From Candidatus Rifleibacteriota bacterium (lineage in GTDB: Bacteria > Muiribacteriota > Ozemobacteria > Ozemobacterales > Ozemobacteraceae): a stretch of 64,000 nucleotides of DNA. Positions 54,996-63,600 of the stretch are shown here, one piece after another; the first letter of the stretch is position 1, and every line of letters begins with the position of its first letter. The translations under genes and the position numbers were made by a program. The DNA lies in the NCBI GenBank assembly GCA_018818125.1, contig JAHISQ010000053.1:26294-90293 (forward strand). Direction: 5' to 3'. Below the pieces are notes generated by a model that was not told the origin of the DNA, did no database searches, and worked only from the letters and a program-made list of their open reading frames with translations.

Positions 54996-56360
54996 ATGGA
55001 TCTGCTTAAACAGCGCATTGGTCGGACTGTATTGTACAAAACTACGAAGCTCAATTCTGACTTTGGAGTCGAAGATCTTTACCTGAAGATGGAAGGGCTT
55101 AACCCTACCGGTCACATGCACGACAGAGTGGCTTATTATCTGGTGAAAGAAGCAGTGCAACTCGGCTTCAAAACCATTGTGGTCGCATCACTCGGCCAAC
55201 TTGGCGAATCTCTGGCCTTTGTTTCCGAAAAATTTGGGATTGGTTGTCGTGTTGTTATGCCTGAAGGCTCTGTTGATCGAAAAAAACGCTGGTTCAAGAG
55301 ACCAAACGTTGAAATTATAGAGGCTGGAAGTAGCTATAACGAGGCTTACCAGCGCAGTCGTCGACTGGCAGCAGATAACAACTGGTATGACGCCAATCAC
55401 GGTTACAGCAACTGTTGTATAACAGACAACGTGTATGCCGAAATAGCTGAAGAAATCGTGGCTAAGCTTGGTGACAGCCCGAAAAATATTTTTTGTTTTC
55501 TTAGTAATGGCGCTCTGGTAACCGGTTTGCATTATGGTTTCAGATCTTTGTGGCGCCGCGGTCTGGTGCAACGCATTCCACGAATGCTGGTGGCATGTGC
55601 CGGGTTTGATAATCCGCTTTATCGAGCCTGGAAACAGAACGAAACCCGTCTGCAGGACAGAAAATCTCTGAACCGCTACAAGGGCATGAGCAAAAATACC
55701 ATCGAATACAGTATTATTGATCCGCAAAATGTTCTTAATGCCGTATATGACTCAGGTGGCGCATTTATAAGTGTTACTAACGAAGAAATTCGCCAGATGA
55801 TTCCCCGGACGAAGAGCTCGGAAGACCTTAAGGTGGCATTTAGAGGCGCGGCAGCATTGTCTGCCTGTGCTGTCGCGTTGCGGGAAGGACTGATAGATGG
55901 CTGCGGGGCAAATGTGGTCGTTCTCGAAGAAGGCAAGAATGAGCTTAATATCAGACAACTTGGTGATGATGATTTTGAAAACATCGAGCAACTAGCTGAT
56001 TATGTTGATACCTACCTTGGCCAATATGGTGATGACCGGCCGAGCGTTCTTGAGGCACTCAGAGTCGCTTTTGAAGGCGGTTTTGTCCTGGGCGCCTACA
56101 TTTCTGGTGAAATGAAAGGCCTTGCCGTGGTTATAAAAATGCCGGTGGGCATAGTTATGCCACAGTATCACCTGGTCTACATTGGCGCAGATATTACCGC
56201 CGGATCGCGCGGAATTGGCACCAGGCTCATGGAAAAAGTCAGAAAGCTGACCGACGGCAATTTCTCTCTGCACGTCGATGTCGAAAATAAAAAGGCCATC
56301 AAACTCTACGAGAAAATGGGGCTTAAAAAGGCCTATTATCGCATGATTGCGATCAAGTAG
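54996..56360 (+). CDS. PLP-fold type II protein fused to GNAT domain, PLP lysine lost
   Basis: The 454-residue protein has an N-terminal part (about residues 1-300) with the fold-type-II layout of threonine or cysteine synthase: IGRTVLYKTTKL, LYLKMEGLNPTG, then HMHDR where enzymes have SFKDR. The PLP-binding lysine is thus His42. The substrate loop (SLGQLGESLA in place of TSGNTGxxLA) and the glycine loop (NGALVTG) are altered too. Residues about 315-454 are a GNAT acetyltransferase with GSRGIGTRLMEKVRK and VENKKAIKLYEKMG. GAGGAG precedes the ATG. It may be a sensor or adapter instead of an enzyme. Confidence 0.8.
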   Translation: MDLLKQRIGRTVLYKTTKLNSDFGVEDLYLKMEGLNPTGHMHDRVAYYLVKEAVQLGFKTIVVASLGQLGESLAFVSEKFGIGCRVVMPEGSVDRKKRWFKRPNVEIIEAGSSYNEAYQRSRRLAADNNWYDANHGYSNCCITDNVYAEIAEEIVAKLGDSPKNIFCFLSNGALVTGLHYGFRSLWRRGLVQRIPRMLVACAGFDNPLYRAWKQNETRLQDRKSLNRYKGMSKNTIEYSIIDPQNVLNAVYDSGGAFISVTNEEIRQMIPRTKSSEDLKVAFRGAAALSACAVALREGLIDGCGANVVVLEEGKNELNIRQLGDDDFENIEQLADYVDTYLGQYGDDRPSVLEALRVAFEGGFVLGAYISGEMKGLAVVIKMPVGIVMPQYHLVYIGADITAGSRGIGTRLMEKVRKLTDGNFSLHVDVENKKAIKLYEKMGLKKAYYRMIAIK

Positions 56361-57174
56361 GACTGCTGCTGATTATGTCGGTCAAGCGGGTCAACTGTCC
56401 TGAATAGAGCTTCTGCAACTGTTCCGCTTTCGGATTTTCCATGTTGTTAAGATTCTTTAACAGGGCAAAACCAGCTTTCAGCAGGATCGGAAAAGTCATG
56501 CAGGCAAGCCGGTCATCAGAACTTTCAGGCACTCTGCTTTTAAGAAAATTTCGCACCGGAAAGGCTGCATTGGCAATTGAGCGAATCAGCCACCAGCGAA
56601 TCTCGTCGGTCCAGCTTTCGGAAAGCATTTTGTCGAGCTGATCCCGTGCGGCTTTTTCTCGAACAACAAGGTCCTGAAAAGCTGGCGAAATAGTCTGCTG
56701 ATACCTCTCGACGTTGCCTTCGAGCAGCTGGCAGAGGAGCTCAAGACTGGTCGGATCGGCAGTGCAGAAAAGCGTCGAGATCATGCCGGTCTGCTCGGCA
56801 ACACTTTTTGCTTTGCTATATTCGCTGGTAATGCTGTCAAAAAGATCATTGTCGAATTGAGCGGGTATTTCAGCAAAGCTGAGCACCGGTCGCCACTCAT
56901 CCGAGTTTTTCGCCAGGCCGTTAAAAAAGTTGAAGTATTCGTTCTGGCTGTCAGTATTCATCGAGCCAAGACGCTGAAGGCAGTTGCGGCAACGGCTGTC
57001 CGGGCTGTTCTGTGCTTCGTCGACATAACTTAGAAAGTTCTGCCAGGTTAGCAGTGGAAACTCTTCAATGTTAATCACGCAAGGCGCGCTAACATCAGCC
57101 TCGCCATATTTGACGGCAGCTTTGCGATCGCGCAGTTTTGACAGCTGCTGAGATATTTTTCTGATGAGTTCCAT
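56353..57174 (-). CDS. Cytoplasmic protein of unknown function
   Basis: The 273-residue protein is mostly helical, with cysteines in RCRNCLQRLGS, a possible zinc or redox knuckle. There is no signal peptide. It overlaps the end of the convergent PLP-fold gene by eight bases and is divergent from the large propeller gene. I do not recognise the family. Confidence 0.5.
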   Translation of the reverse strand: MELIRKISQQLSKLRDRKAAVKYGEADVSAPCVINIEEFPLLTWQNFLSYVDEAQNSPDSRCRNCLQRLGSMNTDSQNEYFNFFNGLAKNSDEWRPVLSFAEIPAQFDNDLFDSITSEYSKAKSVAEQTGMISTLFCTADPTSLELLCQLLEGNVERYQQTISPAFQDLVVREKAARDQLDKMLSESWTDEIRWWLIRSIANAAFPVRNFLKSRVPESSDDRLACMTFPILLKAGFALLKNLNNMENPKAEQLQKLYSGQLTRLTDIISSSPT

Positions 57175-57270
57175 GCTGTAATTATATCATAGTCGTTCTT
57201 ACAGTCACCAGCAATGATTATGACCGGTAACTGTTTACTGTCTTTTGTGGTTTGGCGTATCATGACTTCT

Positions 57271-60150
57271 ATGAATAAAAAATTAATAGCCAGCATTTGT
57301 ATATTTTCCCTTTTTGTTCTGTTGCTGATGGTCGCAAAACCTTTATTGGCAGGGCAGACCTGGATGACCTGGAACACCCGCTCCGGGCTTCCCAGCAATA
57401 ACCTCAGCTGCCTGGCCATTAAAAAGGGCATGATGGCAGTTGGCAGCGACAAAGGCATCGGCCTCTATCTTGATAATTACACGAGCTGGTTTAACCTCGG
57501 CAGTTATAACCCTGCGCTTTCCGATGTCGCAGTGCGCTCGATCGACTTTGACGATTACGGCACCCTTTGGGCAGCAACGCCGGGTGGGCTGCTTGCCATC
57601 GGACTCGAGAAATTTCCTGAAGCCGTTCCGGAAGTTAGAAAATACGATCATCAAAACGGTCTTTCGACCGTAGACGTTGAGGTTGTACAAGTCTGCGACA
57701 ATAAAATTTACGTAGGCTGCTTTGGCGGCTGGTTGTTCGTTTCAGAGATTTCGCCGGGCAGCGGCGTTTCGAGCTTTATGCCGGTCAATTCGGCCAATCT
57801 TGGCAACGAAGACGTTAACAAGTTTTTGTCTGTTGGTATTACCGCGCTGGCCATGGATTATCCGGGTGGTGGTATTTATTCGACCAAGGGGAACGGCTTG
57901 CTGCGGGCTGATGATGGTACTAATCTGGTTGGTGGCGATGAGCTTTTTTCCGACTGGGTAAATGACTTCTGGGCCTTCAACGAGGGAAACTACAACCGCA
58001 TAATTGCCGTAACCCAGAATCAGATGAATCTGATTTCGAATAACCAGTCTGTTGGGCGCTGCACGCTGCCGACCGAAGACTGTTGGATCAGCTGCGTAAC
58101 CACTGCGCCTGACGAAGAAACTGACGAATACAAGCGAGAAAAGCCGAAAGGCTATCTGCATCTCGAAACTTTTCTTGGTAAGCGCATTTTATATGCCGGT
58201 ACCCGCGGTAATGGTCTGTGGGTGTTCAATGACGGCCGCTGGAGCAATCTTACCAGTCGCGACAGTCCGCTTCCGTCAGATAATATCAACAAGGTTTACT
58301 ATCTGCCCGGCCCAAAAAAGCTGGCGATTCTCTCTGACGGCGGATTGACCATGCTTGGTATCTCAGAAGATTATCAGTTCGATATTTTTCAGGTTAGTGG
58401 ATCAGACCCATACTGGGCCAAGACGTTCTGGCCGTTTTTGCAGAGCTGGGGGCCGTATGTTTTTGGCAACCCATATCACAAGGCTTATCCGATTGAGCCT
58501 TATATCGCTTATGGTAAAATGCTGCGCGGCAAAGACCTTTGGCTCGCGCATGATCGGGGCTTGTCGCGGTTTGTTTTTCCGGTTGCACCCTTCATCGGGG
58601 TAATGCAGTATCGTTTTCAGCTTTCCGGGCGCTTTGAGACAAAGGCGAACGACCCGACTAAAAATTTGCAGATCGAGGATAACACCATGGTTGGCGACCG
58701 GCCACCGACTGGGCCGGGTGAAGAGCTCTGGCACCACTATTGCAAGGAACAGCCGGCCGATATCTGTACGGCGCCAATTACAGAAATATATGTCTCGCTT
58801 GACATGAAAACCATGGCCGGGCCCGAAAATGAAGTGCTTATCTACGTCTCGTCTCTCGATGAAATAACTCCCGGAGCTGCTGCCGAAGCCATAAGAGCGC
58901 ACGGCGGTCAGCCTGTCGGAGACACCTCAGACGGCGAAACCGACGACGCAACCGAAGGTTCTGACGGTGCCGCGACAGACGCAGGTTCAGGCACGGATAC
59001 CGATACCGATACCGATACCGATACCGATACCGATACCGATACCGATACCGACGATGCAGATGCAGTAGTTGCCAGCGCATCAAGCTCAGGCGAACGTGCT
59101 GCCAGCCCTTACCCTCTTGTTGCGGTGTTTGTACTCGGCAATGACAGATTCGACGTTCGTGTTCATCAGTTGTTCTCTGTTGCTTCGCTGATGCAGGAAT
59201 GCCCGCTGCATTCTATTCCTTCTGAGAATATCAAAGATATGGTGCTTGATCTGTCTGAGCGTGTCTGGACTATATTCGATGGCAATGTGCTGGCCTGTCT
59301 TGACAACCGAGTCGGTGAGACCGTTCCTGACCCGGCCAATAACGATTGGTATGAGTTTTCTTCTGGACAGCTCCCCTGGGAAAAATCCGAAAAGCTTCTA
59401 TGTGTCCAGCGGGTTGGTTCCGATATCTATGTAAGTGCCGAGACTACCGGTGTATATTTTCTGCCAGCCGCACACGGCACCGTGTTGAATGATCTGCGTG
59501 CCTCTGACTGGAAGCGCATTGAGCTGCCAGGAGGCTCCGACGAACCCGATCAGTTCAAGAACATAGAGGCGATCGAATACTGGAAAGCCGAAAAGGGCGC
59601 AGTCGCTGCAATGATGCACAAAAAGGGACTTGCAACCTTTGATGGCACCAGTCTTACCTTTGTGTCGGTTCCTGAGCGCAACTATACCTGTATGGTTCAG
59701 GATCGCAATTACAACCTCTGGCTTGGTTCGTTGGAGGGCCTGCTCTATCTGACGCCCGCCGGAACAATACACGAGATTAATGCGAAAATGAACGACTTTA
59801 ACAACGAAAAAGTCGTATGTATGGCTGCGGCCCCCGACGATGCAAAATACCCATACGTTATTGCGGTGGCAGTAGACAATCAGGCACGAGAACAAAGCGG
59901 TTCGCTTAAGCATTATAAAACATCAGATGTGCCACCATTTATCGCAAAGGGCCGCGACAACCCATACCGCATGCGGGTCAAAAATGCTGATGTCAGCGCC
60001 TCCCAGATCATGCTCTACGATGGCGAAAAATGGGAACCGATGTTCCGGCCTGGCGTGATGGCAATGATGTTCGATCAGTCGTTTCTCTGGATCTCTACTT
60101 CGTGCCGCGTCATGCGCCTTTACATGCCGACGGTAGTGCAGTCATACTGA
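57271..60150 (+). CDS. Very large exported beta-propeller protein
   Basis: The 959-residue protein has a signal peptide (ending near PLLAGQTW) and a run of propeller blades, for example LWAATPGGLLAIG, IYVGCFGGWLFVS, LYAGTRGNGLWVFNDGRWSNL, LWLGSLEGLLYLTPAG and LWISTSCRVMRL. A Thr-Asp linker encoded by nine GATACC units lies around residues 575-595. ATG 57271 lacks a strong ribosome site. It is a paralogue of the convergent protein at 60157 and ends 6 bp from it. No kinase, GGDEF or other output domain is attached. Confidence 0.72.
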   Translation: MNKKLIASICIFSLFVLLLMVAKPLLAGQTWMTWNTRSGLPSNNLSCLAIKKGMMAVGSDKGIGLYLDNYTSWFNLGSYNPALSDVAVRSIDFDDYGTLWAATPGGLLAIGLEKFPEAVPEVRKYDHQNGLSTVDVEVVQVCDNKIYVGCFGGWLFVSEISPGSGVSSFMPVNSANLGNEDVNKFLSVGITALAMDYPGGGIYSTKGNGLLRADDGTNLVGGDELFSDWVNDFWAFNEGNYNRIIAVTQNQMNLISNNQSVGRCTLPTEDCWISCVTTAPDEETDEYKREKPKGYLHLETFLGKRILYAGTRGNGLWVFNDGRWSNLTSRDSPLPSDNINKVYYLPGPKKLAILSDGGLTMLGISEDYQFDIFQVSGSDPYWAKTFWPFLQSWGPYVFGNPYHKAYPIEPYIAYGKMLRGKDLWLAHDRGLSRFVFPVAPFIGVMQYRFQLSGRFETKANDPTKNLQIEDNTMVGDRPPTGPGEELWHHYCKEQPADICTAPITEIYVSLDMKTMAGPENEVLIYVSSLDEITPGAAAEAIRAHGGQPVGDTSDGETDDATEGSDGAATDAGSGTDTDTDTDTDTDTDTDTDTDDADAVVASASSSGERAASPYPLVAVFVLGNDRFDVRVHQLFSVASLMQECPLHSIPSENIKDMVLDLSERVWTIFDGNVLACLDNRVGETVPDPANNDWYEFSSGQLPWEKSEKLLCVQRVGSDIYVSAETTGVYFLPAAHGTVLNDLRASDWKRIELPGGSDEPDQFKNIEAIEYWKAEKGAVAAMMHKKGLATFDGTSLTFVSVPERNYTCMVQDRNYNLWLGSLEGLLYLTPAGTIHEINAKMNDFNNEKVVCMAAAPDDAKYPYVIAVAVDNQAREQSGSLKHYKTSDVPPFIAKGRDNPYRMRVKNADVSASQIMLYDGEKWEPMFRPGVMAMMFDQSFLWISTSCRVMRLYMPTVVQSY
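58996..59049 (+). repeat. Microsatellite of nine GATACC units
   Basis: Nine perfect hexamers encode a Asp-Thr dipeptide run. Changes in copy number would keep the reading frame. The opposite strand gives a spurious Tyr-Arg frame. Confidence 0.95.
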
Positions 60151-60156
60151 CGCAGC

Positions 60157-62508
60157 TCAGCGTGGTATGCGCAGCCGGCGCACCCTGATGTTGGTGGTAA
60201 CCCAGACGAATTCGTCATCGATAAATATGTTTCTGATACCGGCCATTTTCCATTTATCCCAGGTCAGCCCGTCAAAATAATGAAATGATGAGCCGCTGAT
60301 CTCTGCCTCAATAACGTGTTTTTTGCCTTGTGCGTCAGTGATAACGGTTGGTGGCTCATCTGAACCCTCAAAAAGATTGGCTGTTAAGGTGTTTCCGCCT
60401 TTTTGGTCGCAGGCAACCCATACTCCCAGCGGATATTCAGTGCTCTGCGGAAGAGTGCCGATTGCAGTGATTATGTCTGAATCAAAAAAAGCGTTGCCAG
60501 AGCTGTAAGAAAAAACCAGACCTGCCGGGTTGACGCGAAATAATCCCCCAACCGAACCTACCCATAGATTGCCTTCGGCGCCGCTGTTTATACAGGTATA
60601 GCGTCGCCGTCCACCGAGGTCGAGCTTAGTGTAAAATTCGCCATCCCACAGGTTGATTTCATTGTTGTGCTGAATGGCCAGAATCTTGCCCTGTTCTGAA
60701 TTCCACTGCGCGAAACCGCGCACGTCAGAGTCGGGTAACCCGGTATAGGTGTTTTGATGCTGCCATTCAAAGGGGTCTTTCTCAAGATCTTTGCTGCCAG
60801 GATTTTTGAGTATGTAAAAGCCGTCGCTTCTGGTTCCGACGTAGATGCTGTCGGGCGTGTACCAGACAACATTCAGTTGCGTGCCATTGCTCCAAGGCAC
60901 ATATTTGTCGAGCAGTTGCCAATCTGCCACCTCAATCTTCTGTCGGCGCCCGTCCTTTTTGACGACGCGTTTCTTGATGCGCATACGTGCCAGTTGTTTA
61001 TCGTCAAAAATTAGCCAGAGATAATCGGTGCTGTGATCCATAACCATCCAGGTTATCTTCTGTGATGGAATCTCAAACAGTTCGGTGTTGTCGTAGGTCA
61101 GATATTCTTTTGTATACAGCTGCCAATATCCGCGCATAGCCTCTTCGCCGACACCATCGACCGGCAGTTCTGGCTCTTCATTGTTGAGGTCCGAAGCGGT
61201 GTCTTCCTTTGTTGGCTCAATCCGGCTGCTCACATCAGGCAGGGTCTGCTGGTCATAATTTTTGGGAAAGCTGCCAGATCGCCATCTGGTAAGGCCATAC
61301 TGGTGCGAAAACCAGTAACTACTGCCTTTTACAATCTGAAAGTTTAAGATCTGAGCAGCATACATTGGCGGAAACGGGAATATCGTCTTGAAATATGCCG
61401 TGCCCAGTCCTTCTTTCTTAAACTCATCATACTGGTTTGAATCAAGATGGATCAGCACAAGACCTGCATCGGTGCAGACAATCAATAGACGATCAATTGC
61501 GTAAAGGCGGTTAATGCTGTTTGACGGTAGAGCGCTATTAGTGGTCAGGTATTGTGTCCATTTTCCTTTTTGAAACCGCCACAGGCCGTTGTTGCGGGTG
61601 CCGACAAAAAGCGAGCGCTTTGGCAGAAAGTCGAAAAGAGTCTGTTCGCTGTCGCTCATTTCTGGTTTGCTGAGCAGATCAAAGATCTCGTCTGGCTCTT
61701 TAATTACCATTACGCAGTTAAGCCAGGGGTCTTCCATTGGCAGACTGATTTCGTTCAGCGTGTTATTGTTTTTGATAAGGCTGAGATGCTGTGGCGTGGC
61801 CGCGATAGTGTGCATCTCACGTGCTTTGCCGGTGAAAATGTAAAAATCATTGATCCAGGACTCAGCGCTGCCATCACTGGTGTTGGCTGGAAACTGGCTG
61901 GCGCCAACAATTTCAATCAGCCCACCACCTCGCGTGCTGAACCACCCTCTACTCTGATCAATCATCGCCAGTCCAGAAATGCCGACTGATCTGATTTTAA
62001 AGCCTCCGGCGTCAGGCCCGTCCTGATAGTTAACCGGTGTAAACCTGGTGGTGCCGGATTGCGGAATGTTGGCGCGCGCTACATATCCGCCAAAGCAACC
62101 TATAAAGATTTGATTGTCTTTGATCTGCACGCGATCAATATCTATCGTCGGCAGGTTGTGGCTTGAGTCGTAAATTGTGATGTCTTTACCCTGAATACTG
62201 ACCAGTCCGCCGGCTGTTGCCAGCCACATGTGCCCGTTTTCATCGAAGGCAATGTCTTTGACCGGTGCCGAGGCTATCTGTTCGGGCAGAGCAAGTGCTG
62301 ACCAGGTGCCGGTGTCGCCGCTGTAAATGCTCACGCCCTGATCAGTGCCGACCGCCATAACCGTTTTGAACGATGCAAAGCAGTTGACGACGCGGCCAAC
62401 TATGCCGGCCGTTTCACTGAAAACCTGCCACGACGCCGCCGCAAGGCTAGCTGGTAACAGTATCAGGAGCATGAGAACAGCAATCGCACAACGCAGCGCT
62501 TTTTGCAT
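60157..62508 (-). CDS. Very large exported beta-propeller protein
   Basis: The 783-residue protein has a signal peptide (ending near SLAAASW) and many blades: MWLATAGGLVSI, IFIGCFGGYVARA, LFVGTRNNGLWRFQKGKWTQYL, IYVGTRSDGFYIL and LWVGSVGGLFRVNPAG. Several blocks match the protein at 57271, including the CFGG and GISGLAM/GITALAM regions, so they are paralogues facing tail to tail. No output domain is present. GAGG-like bases precede the ATG. The protein is probably periplasmic or surface exposed. Confidence 0.72.
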   Translation of the reverse strand: MQKALRCAIAVLMLLILLPASLAAASWQVFSETAGIVGRVVNCFASFKTVMAVGTDQGVSIYSGDTGTWSALALPEQIASAPVKDIAFDENGHMWLATAGGLVSIQGKDITIYDSSHNLPTIDIDRVQIKDNQIFIGCFGGYVARANIPQSGTTRFTPVNYQDGPDAGGFKIRSVGISGLAMIDQSRGWFSTRGGGLIEIVGASQFPANTSDGSAESWINDFYIFTGKAREMHTIAATPQHLSLIKNNNTLNEISLPMEDPWLNCVMVIKEPDEIFDLLSKPEMSDSEQTLFDFLPKRSLFVGTRNNGLWRFQKGKWTQYLTTNSALPSNSINRLYAIDRLLIVCTDAGLVLIHLDSNQYDEFKKEGLGTAYFKTIFPFPPMYAAQILNFQIVKGSSYWFSHQYGLTRWRSGSFPKNYDQQTLPDVSSRIEPTKEDTASDLNNEEPELPVDGVGEEAMRGYWQLYTKEYLTYDNTELFEIPSQKITWMVMDHSTDYLWLIFDDKQLARMRIKKRVVKKDGRRQKIEVADWQLLDKYVPWSNGTQLNVVWYTPDSIYVGTRSDGFYILKNPGSKDLEKDPFEWQHQNTYTGLPDSDVRGFAQWNSEQGKILAIQHNNEINLWDGEFYTKLDLGGRRRYTCINSGAEGNLWVGSVGGLFRVNPAGLVFSYSSGNAFFDSDIITAIGTLPQSTEYPLGVWVACDQKGGNTLTANLFEGSDEPPTVITDAQGKKHVIEAEISGSSFHYFDGLTWDKWKMAGIRNIFIDDEFVWVTTNIRVRRLRIPR

Positions 62509-62724
62509 GTTTGTTTTCCTCTACCGGTTTGTCTTTATTCTATCAAATTTCCAGAAACCGTGCCGGAAATGAATGTTCTCCGACTCCAGGTGCCAAATAT
62601 TCTTTGCAATCTGCACTGTAAGCCAGAGTAAGATAAAGACCAGCAGGTAATAGGAGAATTGCTGTCGGGTTAAAAAGAGACTATCATTACTCTGTTCTAA
62701 AACTGAATTTTAAATCAATCAAGA

Positions 62725-62753
62725 TTGACTTTTTGGCATTTGCTAATTATACT
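62725..62753 (+). promoter_or_regulatory. Promoter of the DUF134-NifX-MinD operon
   Basis: TTGACT (62725-62730) is 17 bp from TATACT (62748-62753). The inverted repeat at 62730-62774 brackets the -10. Confidence 0.75.
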
Positions 62754-62774
62754 GAATCTGGCAAATGCCAAAAA
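62730..62774 (+). promoter_or_regulatory. Perfect 14-bp inverted repeat operator
   Basis: TTTTTGGCATTTGC (62730-62743) and GCAAATGCCAAAAA (62761-62774) are exact reverse complements with a 17-bp spacer holding the -10. The right arm covers the expected start of transcription. It is probably bound by a regulator, perhaps the DUF134 protein itself. Confidence 0.85.
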
Positions 62775-62788
62775 CAAAAGGAATTACA

Positions 62789-63217
62789 ATGGTTAGACCA
62801 AGATTGCGCCGCAGAGTCCATGGTGAATTCGGAGCAACCTACTTCAAGCCGGCCGGAATACCGGTGCGTGAACTTGAAACTGTTAGTCTTACTTTCGATG
62901 AGCTCGAAGCTGTTCGTCTGACCGACTTCGAAGAGCTCTATCAGGCAGATGCCGCCGAGAAGATGAATGTTTCGCGCCAGACACTCGGCAATATCGTTAA
63001 ATCGGCGCATAAAAAGATTGCTGAAGCTTTGATCAAGGGTATGGCGATTAAGATTGAAGGTGGTACTGTTGAATACATGAAAAATCTCTACTATTGCCCG
63101 GCATGCGAAAGCACTTTCCCTGCCGGCGAAAGCGAAGAGAACTGCCCCGATTGCAACAGTGAGAAAATTGAGCCGGTCGATCTGCCCGGTATCAATAAAC
63201 CGCGCAAAGTGCGATAA
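62789..63217 (+). CDS. DUF134 DNA-binding protein
   Basis: The 142-residue protein matches DUF134: RRRVHGEFGATYFKPAGIP at the start, a sigma-70 region 4-like helix-turn-helix (LEAVRLTDFEELYQADAAEKMNVSRQTLGNIVKSAHKKIAEAL), and a C-terminal zinc pair CPAC/CPDC. These proteins are usually next to NifX-like and MinD-type ATPase genes and are likely regulators. ATG 62789 has AAAGGA upstream; ATG 62765 lies inside the operator. The first gene of its operon. Confidence 0.93.
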   Translation: MVRPRLRRRVHGEFGATYFKPAGIPVRELETVSLTFDELEAVRLTDFEELYQADAAEKMNVSRQTLGNIVKSAHKKIAEALIKGMAIKIEGGTVEYMKNLYYCPACESTFPAGESEENCPDCNSEKIEPVDLPGINKPRKVR

Positions 63218-63234
63218 GCAAAAGGAGAGCTGTT

Positions 63235-63600
63235 ATGAAGTATGCGGTTTCGGTAAAAGAACAGAGTGTTGATGCAAAGGTAGACTCACGATTTGGTAGA
63301 GCGCAGATGTTTGCGCTTTACGAAAGCACGACTGCCGAATGCAGCTGGCACCCGAATACCCAGAATTTTCAGGCGGCTCAAGGCGCTGGTATTCAGACCG
63401 CTCAGAATGTGGTCAATCTTGGCGCTGAGGCGGTTATTTCTGGCCACTGCGGTCCCAAGGCTTTTCGCGTTCTCGAAGCCGCCGGTGTAATTATTTATTC
63501 GATTGAAGGCGACCTGACTCTGAAAGAAGCTGTTCAAATGGTTGAAACAGGCAAGATTAAGGCGATGGAAGGGGCCGACGTTGAAGGACACTGGGTTTGA
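63235..63600 (+). CDS. NifX/NifB-like iron-molybdenum cofactor-domain protein
   Basis: The 121-residue protein is a single Dinitrogenase iron-molybdenum cofactor-binding domain: MKYAVSVKEQSVDAKVDSRFGRAQMF, the GHCGPKAFRVLEAAGV motif and KAMEGADVEGHWV. Such small proteins occur in non-diazotrophs with DUF134 and MinD-type ATPases and probably bind an iron-sulfur or metal cofactor. AAAGGAGA precedes the ATG. It overlaps the start of the ATPase gene. Confidence 0.93.
   Translation: MKYAVSVKEQSVDAKVDSRFGRAQMFALYESTTAECSWHPNTQNFQAAQGAGIQTAQNVVNLGAEAVISGHCGPKAFRVLEAAGVIIYSIEGDLTLKEAVQMVETGKIKAMEGADVEGHWV

Noticed and set aside
58838..59083. Reverse-strand frame with a Tyr-Arg dipeptide run
   Set aside because: It is the complement of the GATACC repeat in the propeller gene, has no ribosome site and no sensible protein context.
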